The notes under the pieces were generated by a model. That model saw only the letters and a program-made list of their open reading frames with translations, had not been told where the DNA came from and searched no databases. Below, piece by piece: positions 5,915 through 13,460 of a DNA stretch of 15,186 bases. This DNA comes from Victivallales bacterium (lineage in GTDB: Bacteria > Verrucomicrobiota > Lentisphaeria > Oligosphaerales > Oligosphaeraceae): the NCBI GenBank assembly GCA_017964325.1, contig JAGCSE010000211.1:1-15186 (forward strand), given 5' to 3'. The position numbers were made by a program, and so were the translations under genes. The first letter of the stretch is position 1. Each line of letters starts with the position of its first letter.

Positions 5915-8422
5915 TCAAAACAGCGTCAGCTGGTTTGGATTGTCCTTCGGCTTCCGCTTCTTCGGCAACGACAATTTCGGCATCCCTTCAACATCCAGTT
6001 CATTGCTTTCGAGATTCGTCAGAATCTCCGCCGCACGACGGATGATCGCCTTCGGAAGTCCCGCCAACCGAGCGACATGGATGCCGTAGCTCTTGTCGGC
6101 GCAACCAGGCACGATCTTCCGCATGAACGTGATCTTCTCGCCCTGCTCCTTCACGAGCACGTTGAAATTCTTCACACGGACTTTCGTCTTCACCAAATCC
6201 GTAAGTTCGTGGTAATGCGTTGCAAACAACGTCCGAGCCTGTACCGATGGCGTGTCATGGAGATATTCCGCGACGGACCATGCCAACGACAACCCGTCGA
6301 ACGTGCTCGTCCCACGACCGATTTCATCCAATATGATCAAACTCGACGGCGTCGCATTGTTCAGAATGTTCGCCGTTTCAACCATTTCCACCATGAACGT
6401 ACTCTGCCCGCGGCTAATGTCGTCCGCCGCACCAACACGCGTGAAGATGCGGTCCGTCATCCCTACGATTGCACGGCTTGCGGGAATGAAGCTGCCCATC
6501 TGCGCCATGATGACCAGAAGCGCGACTTGACGGATGTACGTCGATTTACCCGCCATGTTCGGCCCCGTGATGAGAGCCAACTGTGTCGTCCGCGTGTCCA
6601 ATTCCACGTCGTTCGGCACGAACGGTTCATCGACAAGTCTCGCATCCAGAACGGGATGACGACCGTCATATATCTTCAGGACAGGTTCTTCCGTGATGGT
6701 TGGCCGGACATACTGCCGACGGCACGCCACGTCCGCCAGCGATGCCAGGCAGTCGATTGCCGCCAACGCCCGCGCACTGGCCTGAATGACCGCCGTCTTT
6801 TCGCAGATTTTCTCCCTAAGTTGTTGGAACAGTTCATATTCCAACGCCTGACTCTTTTCATCCGCACCGAGCACTTTGTCTTCGATTTCCTTCAGTTCAG
6901 GCGTGATGAACCGCTCGCCGTTGACAATCGTCTGCTTCCGCATATATTCCTGTGGAACCATCTCAAGATACGATTTCGAAATTTCGATGAAATAACCGAA
7001 CACCTTGTTGAAACGTACTTTAAGGCTTTTGATGCCCGTGCGTTCGATTTCCTTCGCCTGATAGTTCGCAATCCAGTCCTTCCCTTCCGTGGAGGCACGG
7101 CGGTATTCGTCCAATTGCTCATTGTAGCCGTCACGGAAAATGCCGCCCTCCTTGATGGCAATCGGCGGCTCATCCACAATCGCCCTACCGATGAGTTCTG
7201 TCAACTCCGGCAACTCCGTGATGTCATCTCGCAATCTGTTTAACAGAAACGACTTAGAATGCGACAACACAGTGCGCAATCCTGGAAATTCGTCCAATCC
7301 GCGTTGCAAGACCAACATATCCCTCGCATTTGCGTTACCGATGTTCAGCCGCGTCACAACACGCTCCAAATCGCGAATGGCCTGCAACAACTCACGCAGT
7401 TCCGCCAACAGCATCGGCGAACCGACCATATCCTCCAAGGCATCCAGCCGTTCGTCGATGACGGCTTTTGTCCGCAGCGGGCGGAGAATCCATTCGCGCA
7501 GGAGTCGCGTGCCCATCGGCGTCACCGTCTCATCCAAGACGGACATCAGCGTGTTGCCCTTTCCGTCCGCGAAAATTGGTTCGACAAGCTCCAGATTCCG
7601 CTGGCTAATGCGGTCGATGACCATGCAATCTTCTGTTAGATAGCAACTTAGCGTTGTGATATGCGATGCGTCACGCCGCAAGTTGTTTTGAGCATAATGT
7701 AGCACGGCGCCTGCTGCAGCCACCGCCAATTCCATGCCGCGGCAACCGTAACCATCTAACGAAGCGACTCCGAAATGCCTGCACAGCAAATCTTTCGCAA
7801 CCTGCAAATCAAAAACCCAGTCTTCTACCGTCGTCCAGGAAATATGCCTTGGAATGTCCGGAAAACCGCCATCCTCCCATGCTTTCAATTGAGAGTTCGT
7901 CGTCAGGCATTCCGCTGGACGGATACGATTCATTTCCGTCTCAAATGCCTGTAATCCACGAGTTTCCGTCACGCGAAAGTCCCCCGTGCTCAAATCCAGA
8001 AGCGCCAATCCATAACGATCTTTGCCAGGGCAGACGGCAACAAGAAAATTGCTTTGGTTCGAATGGAGCAGATCGTCCTCCAGCACGGTTCCGGGCGTGA
8101 TGACTTGAATGATATCCCGCTTCACCAACCCCTTGGCCAGTTTGGGATCCTCCATCTGCTCCGCGATGGCCACCTTGTAGCCACCTTCCAAAATCCGCCC
8201 AACATACGTCTTCAGAGCATGATACGGCACGCCGCACATCGGCACGCCAGCCCGCGCCGTCAGCACGACATCCATCAACGGCGCCGCCGTCTTCGCATCC
8301 TCGAAGAACAATTCATAAAAATCCCCCATGCGAAACAGCAGAATCGTGTCCGCAGGCAATTCGCTCTTGGCCTGCATATACTGCCGCATCGCGGGGGTCA
8401 AATCAGTTGTCGAACCACTCAT
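5915..8422 (-). CDS. mutS: DNA mismatch repair protein MutS
   Basis: 835 residues, full-length MutS1. It binds mismatches and small loops as a dimer and recruits MutL. The mismatch-binding F-x-E is F35-Y36-E37 within RMGDFYELFFEDA. The connector, lever and clamp regions fill about 120-560. The ATPase carries Walker A GPNMAGKST (620-628), the DDISRGQSTFMVEM signature (667-680), Walker B LIILDEIGRGTS (695-706) and ATHYHEL (734-740). The protein ends with a basic segment KKRKPKDNPN and then QLTLF (831-835) as its last residues, a good match to the beta-clamp binding consensus QL[S/D]LF. The start has AAGGAAG immediately upstream, rather close to the ATG. mutL is not in the window. The next gene downstream is the ribokinase. 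Confidence 0.98.
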   Translation of the reverse strand: MSGSTTDLTPAMRQYMQAKSELPADTILLFRMGDFYELFFEDAKTAAPLMDVVLTARAGVPMCGVPYHALKTYVGRILEGGYKVAIAEQMEDPKLAKGLVKRDIIQVITPGTVLEDDLLHSNQSNFLVAVCPGKDRYGLALLDLSTGDFRVTETRGLQAFETEMNRIRPAECLTTNSQLKAWEDGGFPDIPRHISWTTVEDWVFDLQVAKDLLCRHFGVASLDGYGCRGMELAVAAAGAVLHYAQNNLRRDASHITTLSCYLTEDCMVIDRISQRNLELVEPIFADGKGNTLMSVLDETVTPMGTRLLREWILRPLRTKAVIDERLDALEDMVGSPMLLAELRELLQAIRDLERVVTRLNIGNANARDMLVLQRGLDEFPGLRTVLSHSKSFLLNRLRDDITELPELTELIGRAIVDEPPIAIKEGGIFRDGYNEQLDEYRRASTEGKDWIANYQAKEIERTGIKSLKVRFNKVFGYFIEISKSYLEMVPQEYMRKQTIVNGERFITPELKEIEDKVLGADEKSQALEYELFQQLREKICEKTAVIQASARALAAIDCLASLADVACRRQYVRPTITEEPVLKIYDGRHPVLDARLVDEPFVPNDVELDTRTTQLALITGPNMAGKSTYIRQVALLVIMAQMGSFIPASRAIVGMTDRIFTRVGAADDISRGQSTFMVEMVETANILNNATPSSLIILDEIGRGTSTFDGLSLAWSVAEYLHDTPSVQARTLFATHYHELTDLVKTKVRVKNFNVLVKEQGEKITFMRKIVPGCADKSYGIHVARLAGLPKAIIRRAAEILTNLESNELDVEGMPKLSLPKKRKPKDNPNQLTLF

Positions 8423-8451
8423 CTTCCTTTTACCTTAATAGGTTTATAGCT

Positions 8452-8486
8452 GAAACCACAAACCACTAACCATTAGCCACTACTAC
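8452..8486. repeat. Heptamer run (TTAGTGG type) between the ABC exporter and mutS
   Basis: Five 7-base units on the plus strand: GAAACCA, CAAACCA, CTAACCA, TTAGCCA, CTACTAC. In the transcript they read as variants of TTAGTGG. The flanking text ATAGCTGAA resembles that next to the run at 12345-12365. The rest of this 102-bp gap is the ABC transporter 3' flank and the mutS ribosome binding site; I see no terminator in it. Confidence 0.6.
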
Positions 8487-8524
8487 AGATGCCCAACCAT
8501 CTTGAACGTATTTGCTTTAAACTC

Positions 8525-10309
8525 TTAGCTCATAGTCATTTTCTTGAATTCCGGCACCTTCTCCTGAAGTTCACTGTAATTTCCCGTCGCAATGACGGAA
8601 CCGTCCTTCATATAGACCAGATTGTCGCAATCCTTAACTGTAGTCAAACGATGCGCGATGATAATCAGCGTATGATTTCCACGAAGACGTTCAATCGCCG
8701 AAACGACCGCCCGCTCCGTCATCGTATCCAACGCAGACGTCGCCTCGTCGAACACAAGCAATTGAGGATTCCTATACAACGCACGAGCTATCGCCACACG
8801 CTGACGCTGCCCGCCAGACAGCCTTACGCCACGCTCGCCGAGCAGTGTCAATTCGCCTTTCGGCATCGTCTTCAAAAACTCGTCCAATTGGGATGCCTCA
8901 ATTGCCATCTTCAGCGCATCTTCATCTATCTTGTCATCGTCTTCCCCCAAAGCGATGTTCGCACGAACCGTATCATCCAAAAGATAGATGTCCTGCGCGA
9001 CATAGCCAATGTGCCGTTGCCATGCGCTCATACATGTCGCCACATCCTTTCCATCGACCAATATCCGTCCCTTGTCAGGCGGCAATAGTCCAAGCAAAAC
9101 GTTTGCAAGCGTCGTCTTCCCCGACCCTGACGGCCCGACGATGCCCAACGACGAACCGCGCGGCACCGTCAAATGCACATCCCGCAGGACATCCCCTTCT
9201 TTTCCATCATAATGGAATGTAAGGCCTTCCATCTTGATTTCCGACTCGAACGGAATGTCCGGAACGGAATCGTCCTGCTGAGGCCTCGACTCCAAATCAC
9301 GCAAATCATCGCACAAGGCAGCCAATACGCCACCAATGCTCTGAATGCCGTTGAAGAAACTCAAAAACTCTGTCAGCGTCCCTTTCAAGCGGGCGAGGCA
9401 TACGGCAAACAGCGCCACGGTCGGGGCAATCGCCTTCGTGTCGCCATCGTTCAGCACCATCATCAGCCCCATCATCATCAAAAGCACACAGACAGTGATC
9501 AATTCCATGAACGGCCACATAAAGCGATGAACAATCATCATGCGGCGTGAACAGATGCTCATGTCCTCCAACAACTTGTGAAGACGATTGCAGAAATGCC
9601 GTATCCGACCGAGTATTCGTATTTCCTTGTATGCGCCTATGCCCTCGCTGATACATTTGATTCCCTCCTGCCGAAGCTCATGCTCCCGCCATCCCCACTT
9701 TTTGTTTTTGTTGTTCACAAGCAGGATAAAGCCTCCGCCAAACAACGCCAGCGAAAAAAACGATGCCAAACACACAACCCAATTGTACCAAAGCATCAAC
9801 CCAACAACCGACAGGATGATGATTCCATCTCGTCCCATTTCAATCAATCGCGCAAGCACCAGACTGGTAACACGTTCCGCCTCTGTTTGAATATTCGTGA
9901 TGATAACGCTTGAATTATGATGCAGATGAAACGAATACGGTGCCGACATATATGCCTTGAACAATCGAGCCGACAACTCGACTTTCCTGTTCTGAAGCAC
10001 ACGAGCCATTGCATAGAAATTCAGAGCCATGTATAATGTACGAAATATAAACAGAACGGCCAGTATAATTCCGCAAGTGACCAGACTGATTTCATTCATG
10101 TCAATTCCCAGCCATTCCACCACACGGCCTAGACGGCTGACGCTTGAAAGGGAACTGTCGCCTGTCAGCATCGCCACAAACAGCGGCACCGCCCCCAGGC
10201 TCGCCAGCTCCAAAAGCGTACTGCCAAGCATCAGGACTATAATGATAGTGAAATGCACTACGTCCCGCTTGCTAAACAGATAGCATATATTTTTGAACAA
10301 TGATTTCAT
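8525..10309 (-). CDS. ABC exporter, fused membrane and ATPase domains (PglK/MsbA type)
   Basis: 594 residues with one membrane domain and one ATPase domain, the usual half-transporter that works as a homodimer in the inner membrane. Hydrophobic segments are at about 18-47, 73-98, 161-198 and 262-305. ATPase motifs are complete: Walker A GPSGSGKTT (392-400), Q-loop Gln439, signature LSGGQ (497-501), Walker B LLVFDE (517-522) and H-loop His553. The N-terminal text LLELASLGAVPLFVAML resembles PglK-like flippases of lipid-linked glycans more than drug exporters, but this is an impression. No glycosyltransferase is close by to confirm a glycan role. The start has no clear Shine-Dalgarno. A possible promoter/operator lies at 10340-10378, so the gene may have its own transcription start. 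Confidence 0.92.
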   Translation of the reverse strand: MKSLFKNICYLFSKRDVVHFTIIIVLMLGSTLLELASLGAVPLFVAMLTGDSSLSSVSRLGRVVEWLGIDMNEISLVTCGIILAVLFIFRTLYMALNFYAMARVLQNRKVELSARLFKAYMSAPYSFHLHHNSSVIITNIQTEAERVTSLVLARLIEMGRDGIIILSVVGLMLWYNWVVCLASFFSLALFGGGFILLVNNKNKKWGWREHELRQEGIKCISEGIGAYKEIRILGRIRHFCNRLHKLLEDMSICSRRMMIVHRFMWPFMELITVCVLLMMMGLMMVLNDGDTKAIAPTVALFAVCLARLKGTLTEFLSFFNGIQSIGGVLAALCDDLRDLESRPQQDDSVPDIPFESEIKMEGLTFHYDGKEGDVLRDVHLTVPRGSSLGIVGPSGSGKTTLANVLLGLLPPDKGRILVDGKDVATCMSAWQRHIGYVAQDIYLLDDTVRANIALGEDDDKIDEDALKMAIEASQLDEFLKTMPKGELTLLGERGVRLSGGQRQRVAIARALYRNPQLLVFDEATSALDTMTERAVVSAIERLRGNHTLIIIAHRLTTVKDCDNLVYMKDGSVIATGNYSELQEKVPEFKKMTMS

Positions 10310-10339
10310 TCTACGCTTTTACACCACATCCAATCAACA

Positions 10340-10378
10340 ATGCTATATTATTGTATAGCATAATTCCCATTATGGCAA
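10340..10378 (-). promoter_or_regulatory. Possible promoter overlapped by a palindrome, upstream of the ABC exporter
   Basis: On the minus strand TTGCCA (10378-10373) is followed after 15-16 bases by TATACA (10357-10352), a fair -35/-10 pair. The -10 lies inside an inverted repeat, ATGCTATA (10340-10347) and TATAGCAT (10354-10361) with a 6-base spacer, as an operator would. Transcription would start near 10345, about 36 bases before the ATG at 10309. No regulator gene is visible. The rest of the 180-bp gap holds the stem-loop at 10452-10472 and otherwise nothing I recognise. Confidence 0.35.
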
Positions 10379-10451
10379 TTCATCCCACCAAACTTTTCCA
10401 TCCATGCAAGTGAAAAGCACAGATGCGCGGAAGAAGAGAATTTCCACACGA

Positions 10452-10472
10452 CTACTGCCGTAATTGCAGTAG
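10452..10472. other. Stem-loop just after the thioesterase stop
   Basis: CTACTGC (10452-10458) and GCAGTAG (10466-10472) are exact reverse complements around a 7-base loop. The structure begins about 17 bases after the thioesterase stop codon in the transcript. No U-run follows, so it is not a classic intrinsic terminator, but it may stabilise the 3' end or help a factor-dependent stop. Its position fits the view that one transcript ends here and another begins at the possible promoter before the ABC exporter. Confidence 0.45.
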
Positions 10473-10489
10473 CCTCTTATATCGTCATC

Positions 10490-11218
10490 TTACTCCCTTA
10501 CAACAGCTTGAAAATAGCAAGTCTTGTTGTCTTCCGATAGTCCATCCACATAAATCCATCCATCGTCACGCTTCACGCCACCACAAAACACCGTCTCACC
10601 ATTCAAAACCTGATGGTTGTAGTTGATTTGGAACTCGCGGATGCGCGGCGCAGCCCCCATGATTTCACCGACGGAATCGTAGATGAACCTTCCATAGACG
10701 GCATTGTTCAAATGGCCGATTTCATCTATATCACTCCAACTGATGTGGTAAGGACGGCGATTTTCAATTTCCAATTTCTGGATTTTGCCCAAGTCGCTGA
10801 AATGATGATGACCGTCTTGTGTGTCACGGATCAGCGGCGGCAGGAAATCCAACGGCTTCAACGGTCTGAACGTATCTGCATCCAAGAGAAGCCAATAGCT
10901 CGTGCCGCGCAACAACGTGTCGTCGCCGCTTTTCATCGTATATTGACGCACAGCAAACAAAAGGTCAGTACCAGTCGGATACGTCTCCAATGTGAATGAT
11001 GTGCCGACCGACAAGTCGGCATCCACCGCCACCCGCAGACGCGACAGCACCCATAGCATCCGTCGCCCGCCTAGACTGTCCAATCCGACTCCCAATTCGT
11101 CCGCATGATGCCCCGCCACATCCTGCAAATAATCCAGCATATCCTTCATCTTCAACACGCCGCCCACGCCGCATTCATGGTGCTGGATTATCTTTTCTGT
11201 TTTATAAATTGGTATCAT
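10490..11218 (-). CDS. Acyl-ACP thioesterase (FatA/FatB-like, double hot-dog)
   Basis: 242 residues, the length of bacterial members of this family. It would release free fatty acids from acyl carrier protein in the cytoplasm. The first hot-dog domain spans about 3-130 and includes HHECGVGGVLKMKDMLDYLQ (13-32) and helix text QDVAGHHADELG (32-43). The second spans about 155-240, with the active-site motif DIDEIGHLNNAVY (163-175). In plant enzymes this stretch reads D-x-N-x-H-x-NN; here the Asn position is Ile167, while D165 and H169 are kept. The form is closer to single hot-dog FadM/YbgC-type enzymes (D-x-D-x-x-GH-x-NNA). The later Glu of the plant enzymes appears as Gln203. A good AGGTGA precedes the ATG. 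The gene is 20 bp after GH5 and probably co-transcribed with it. Acyl-CoA may be an alternative substrate. Confidence 0.85.
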   Translation of the reverse strand: MIPIYKTEKIIQHHECGVGGVLKMKDMLDYLQDVAGHHADELGVGLDSLGGRRMLWVLSRLRVAVDADLSVGTSFTLETYPTGTDLLFAVRQYTMKSGDDTLLRGTSYWLLLDADTFRPLKPLDFLPPLIRDTQDGHHHFSDLGKIQKLEIENRRPYHISWSDIDEIGHLNNAVYGRFIYDSVGEIMGAAPRIREFQINYNHQVLNGETVFCGGVKRDDGWIYVDGLSEDNKTCYFQAVVRE

Positions 11219-11238
11219 ATCTTCACCTGCAAAAAGTA

Positions 11239-12327
11239 TTACACCCGCCCGACAATAATGTCGGCAAGCCGTTTGGAGAGAATCTCCCGCCTGTCGTCAT
11301 CGACAAGGCTGAAGCGGTTGCCGTCATTTGGCGTGGAGAGGTAGTTCCACACGCAATACGGCGTCTCATGTTCGATGAGCAACCGGATCATGTCCGCCAT
11401 GTAGGCTTCCCGCCATTCGATTTTCGCATGGCGGATGGTGCCGAACTCGCCGCACCACACAATACGTTCGGGATGTTCCGCCTGATATTGGAAGACAGGC
11501 GCGAGCGTATCGCGCAAGTACTGGATATCCATAGATTTATAGTTCGGATAAGGATTCTTCGCACCATGAACTAATCGCTGGAAATCGCGATATCGTTCGA
11601 TGTTGTCGCACGGATACGGCATGTCGCGGTTGTAGTACAACTGCGGAGCCTGCAGCACACCACGCTGATGCGTGAACTCGTTCGGCGCGTAGTTATGCCA
11701 CGTGAAGACAATGTCGTCGTCGTATCCCGTCAAATCTTTTACGTAGTGCGGACTGTTCCAGCAAATGGAACCGACGATGATCAATCGTTTCAGATTCAGC
11801 TTGCGGATTTCCACTATCGTCTTCTTCGCCAACACGTTCCATTTCTCTGGATCGACGTTCCGCACTTCGTTCAACAATTCGAAAGCCACTTCCGGATAAC
11901 CGTGGAAACGCCGTTCAAATTCAAGCCAGACAGCAATGAATCTCTTCTGAAGCTCCTCCGAATCAAGCAGCTGCACTTTTTCCTGAATATCGCAGTAGTT
12001 GCCGATTGCCTTGTGCATATTTAAGACAAGATTCAGCCCTGCGTCGCGGCACCAGCCGATGAACCGTTCGATGATCTCGAAAATCCGTTCTCGATAGACG
12101 CCCGGTGCCTCCTCCACGACGACTTGATCGAAGCCCATGCGGATGTGGTCCAATCCCAACGACTTGATGTAATCGACATCCCGCCGCGTGATGTACGACT
12201 CGAAATGCTCCATGTCGCCGATCGTGATGGGGAAGCGCCATTCCATCGGCAGCACGTTGAACCGCTTGTAGTTCGTCAGCCATCCGCCGATTCCCATCCC
12301 TTTTTCAAATCCAATAAACCGTTTCAT
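11239..12327 (-). CDS. Glycoside hydrolase family 5-like (cellulase-fold) enzyme, no signal peptide
   Basis: 362 residues, one TIM-barrel catalytic domain. GH5 landmarks are visible: G-x-GGWL near the N-terminus (11-17), IRMGFD with Arg63, LNMHKAIGN (102-110), the acid/base Glu154 in FELLNEVRN (149-157), WHNYAP (210-215), the nucleophile Glu294 in VWCGEFGT (290-297), and WNYLS (327-331), which carries the usual late Trp. There is no secretion signal, so it would act in the cytoplasm on imported oligosaccharides, unlike the secreted DUF6528-like neighbours. The substrate cannot be read from the sequence (beta-glucan, mannan or glucoside are all possible). It lies 33 bp after a DUF6528-like gene and 20 bp before the thioesterase. 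The start has GGTGG close to the ATG. Confidence 0.88.
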   Translation of the reverse strand: MKRFIGFEKGMGIGGWLTNYKRFNVLPMEWRFPITIGDMEHFESYITRRDVDYIKSLGLDHIRMGFDQVVVEEAPGVYRERIFEIIERFIGWCRDAGLNLVLNMHKAIGNYCDIQEKVQLLDSEELQKRFIAVWLEFERRFHGYPEVAFELLNEVRNVDPEKWNVLAKKTIVEIRKLNLKRLIIVGSICWNSPHYVKDLTGYDDDIVFTWHNYAPNEFTHQRGVLQAPQLYYNRDMPYPCDNIERYRDFQRLVHGAKNPYPNYKSMDIQYLRDTLAPVFQYQAEHPERIVWCGEFGTIRHAKIEWREAYMADMIRLLIEHETPYCVWNYLSTPNDGNRFSLVDDDRREILSKRLADIIVGRV

Positions 12328-12344
12328 TCCACCATCCTATATAT

Positions 12345-12365
12345 CACTAACCACTAACCACTAAT
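12345..12365. repeat. Heptamer run (TTAGTGG type) over the stop of the DUF6528-like gene
   Basis: Three 7-base units on the plus strand, CACTAAC, CACTAAC and CACTAAT, read as TTAGTGG-type in the transcript. The stop codon of the gene at 12361-13248 (TAG, 12363-12361) is part of the first transcribed unit, and the run continues into the 33-bp gap before GH5. It is the same type as the run at 8452-8486. Confidence 0.65.
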
Positions 12366-13248
12366 AGCTGAACCAACGCGCTTTGTAAATCTTCGCGTTG
12401 CCCGGCAGCGTCCATTTGCGGTCACCGTTCAGCAACATCACCGTGTCGTTCCAATAGTTCTCTTTCGGAATCTGGACCAGCTGCTCCCCAGTCTCCGGAT
12501 GAATGCTGATGCTTTTGACGGATTTACGCTTCAGAAACAGCTTGTATTGTCCCGTCATCGTGTCGAATTCCAGCATGTTCCGCCCTGTCATCAACAGCTT
12601 GTGCTCCTTCTCCAGCAGAATCAGATCGTGCCCCCAATACGGATTGGGCTTCAACGGAAACGATTCCACAATCGTCAGTTGCGGATTTTCATAATCAAAA
12701 TTGTAACGGCAGCAGATGACGGCCTCCTTGCCGACGGCCCACACGAGCCCGAGAAGCTTGTCCCATACGACGCCATGCGCATCCGCAAACGTCAGCTTGA
12801 AGGTCTTGTGAGCTGTCTTCTCATCACCTTTCCGCGTGAAAACCATCAGGAAATTGCCCGTGCTGGACGCCGTGATGATCGTCCCGTCCGGCAGAAGATC
12901 CGCCGAATGCGTGCTGCCGCCCGGATAGCCCGTGAAAACGCTCTGTTTCGTCTCGACATCCACCAACGCCATGCCACCCGTCGATGACGTGACGAGAATC
13001 TGCTTTCCACCGTTCACAACTATCGTTTCATCAATATGATTGAATCGCTTGAGACGATCCGCTGGAATGTTAGGATCGCCTTCCGGATTCCATTTCCACA
13101 GAATGCTTTCCGGCTTCGACCAGTCGCCATCGACATCCATGACCAGCACATCCCGCGTCGCTTGGTTGGAACAGAGGATCTGATTGCGCAAATCCCTCCC
13201 ATACAAGGAGATCACGCATAAAAATACTAGAAGAATCAATCGTTTCAT
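12361..13248 (-). CDS. Secreted DUF6528-like (beta-propeller-type) protein, copy A
   Basis: 295 residues with a signal peptide (about 1-17, MKRLILLVFLCVISLYG) and a mature part starting RDLRNQILCSNQ. Repeated strand-like motifs such as DVLVMDVDGDWSKP (33-46), GGMALVDVETKQSVF, HSADLLPDGTIITASSTG and HGVVWDKLLGLVWAVG look like blades of a propeller; the HS-x-x-LLPDG-T text is typical of such folds. I recall the family as DUF6528, of unknown function, but I cannot search it here. It is well over half identical by eye to copy B, which lies directly upstream, so the two are a tandem duplication. It is followed by GH5. A role in binding or processing glycan outside the cytoplasm is plausible from context only. 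There is no Shine-Dalgarno; the ATG follows the heptamer array directly. Confidence 0.8.
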   Translation of the reverse strand: MKRLILLVFLCVISLYGRDLRNQILCSNQATRDVLVMDVDGDWSKPESILWKWNPEGDPNIPADRLKRFNHIDETIVVNGGKQILVTSSTGGMALVDVETKQSVFTGYPGGSTHSADLLPDGTIITASSTGNFLMVFTRKGDEKTAHKTFKLTFADAHGVVWDKLLGLVWAVGKEAVICCRYNFDYENPQLTIVESFPLKPNPYWGHDLILLEKEHKLLMTGRNMLEFDTMTGQYKLFLKRKSVKSISIHPETGEQLVQIPKENYWNDTVMLLNGDRKWTLPGNAKIYKARWFSY

Positions 13249-13261
13249 AATTTGAGCCCAA

Positions 13262-13457
13262 TAATTATGAATTGTGAATTATGAATTGTGAATTATGAAT
13301 TGTGAATTATGAATTGTGAATTATGAATTGTGAATTGTTAATTGTGAATTGTTAATTGTTAATTGTTAATTGTTAATTGTTAATTGTTAATTGTTAATTG
13401 TTAATTGTTAATTGTTAATTGTTAATTGTTAATTGTTAATTGTTAATTGTTAATTGT
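13262..13457. repeat. 7-bp AATT-centred tandem array, 28 in-phase units
   Basis: On the plus strand the unit is [T/G]AATT[A/G]T. Unit 1 is TAATTAT; units 2-9 alternate GAATTGT and GAATTAT (a 14-bp dimer repeated four times); units 10-11 are GAATTGT; unit 12 is TAATTGT, 13 is GAATTGT, and units 14-28 (13353-13457) are 15 perfect TAATTGT copies. All 28 are in one phase. The array fills nearly the whole 212-bp gap between the two DUF6528-like genes and ends 3 bases from the stop codon of copy B. In the transcript copy B ends TTTTAA and runs straight into ACAATTA units. The perfect block suggests recent growth; the variant block suggests an older part. The repeat number is likely to differ between strains. 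Confidence 0.97.
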
Positions 13458-13460
13458 TAA

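Noticed and set aside
5615..7243. A 542-codon plus-strand frame opposite the ribokinase and mutS
   Set aside because: It is antisense to two certain genes, is very rich in Arg and His, has no recognisable domain, and is a codon-bias shadow.
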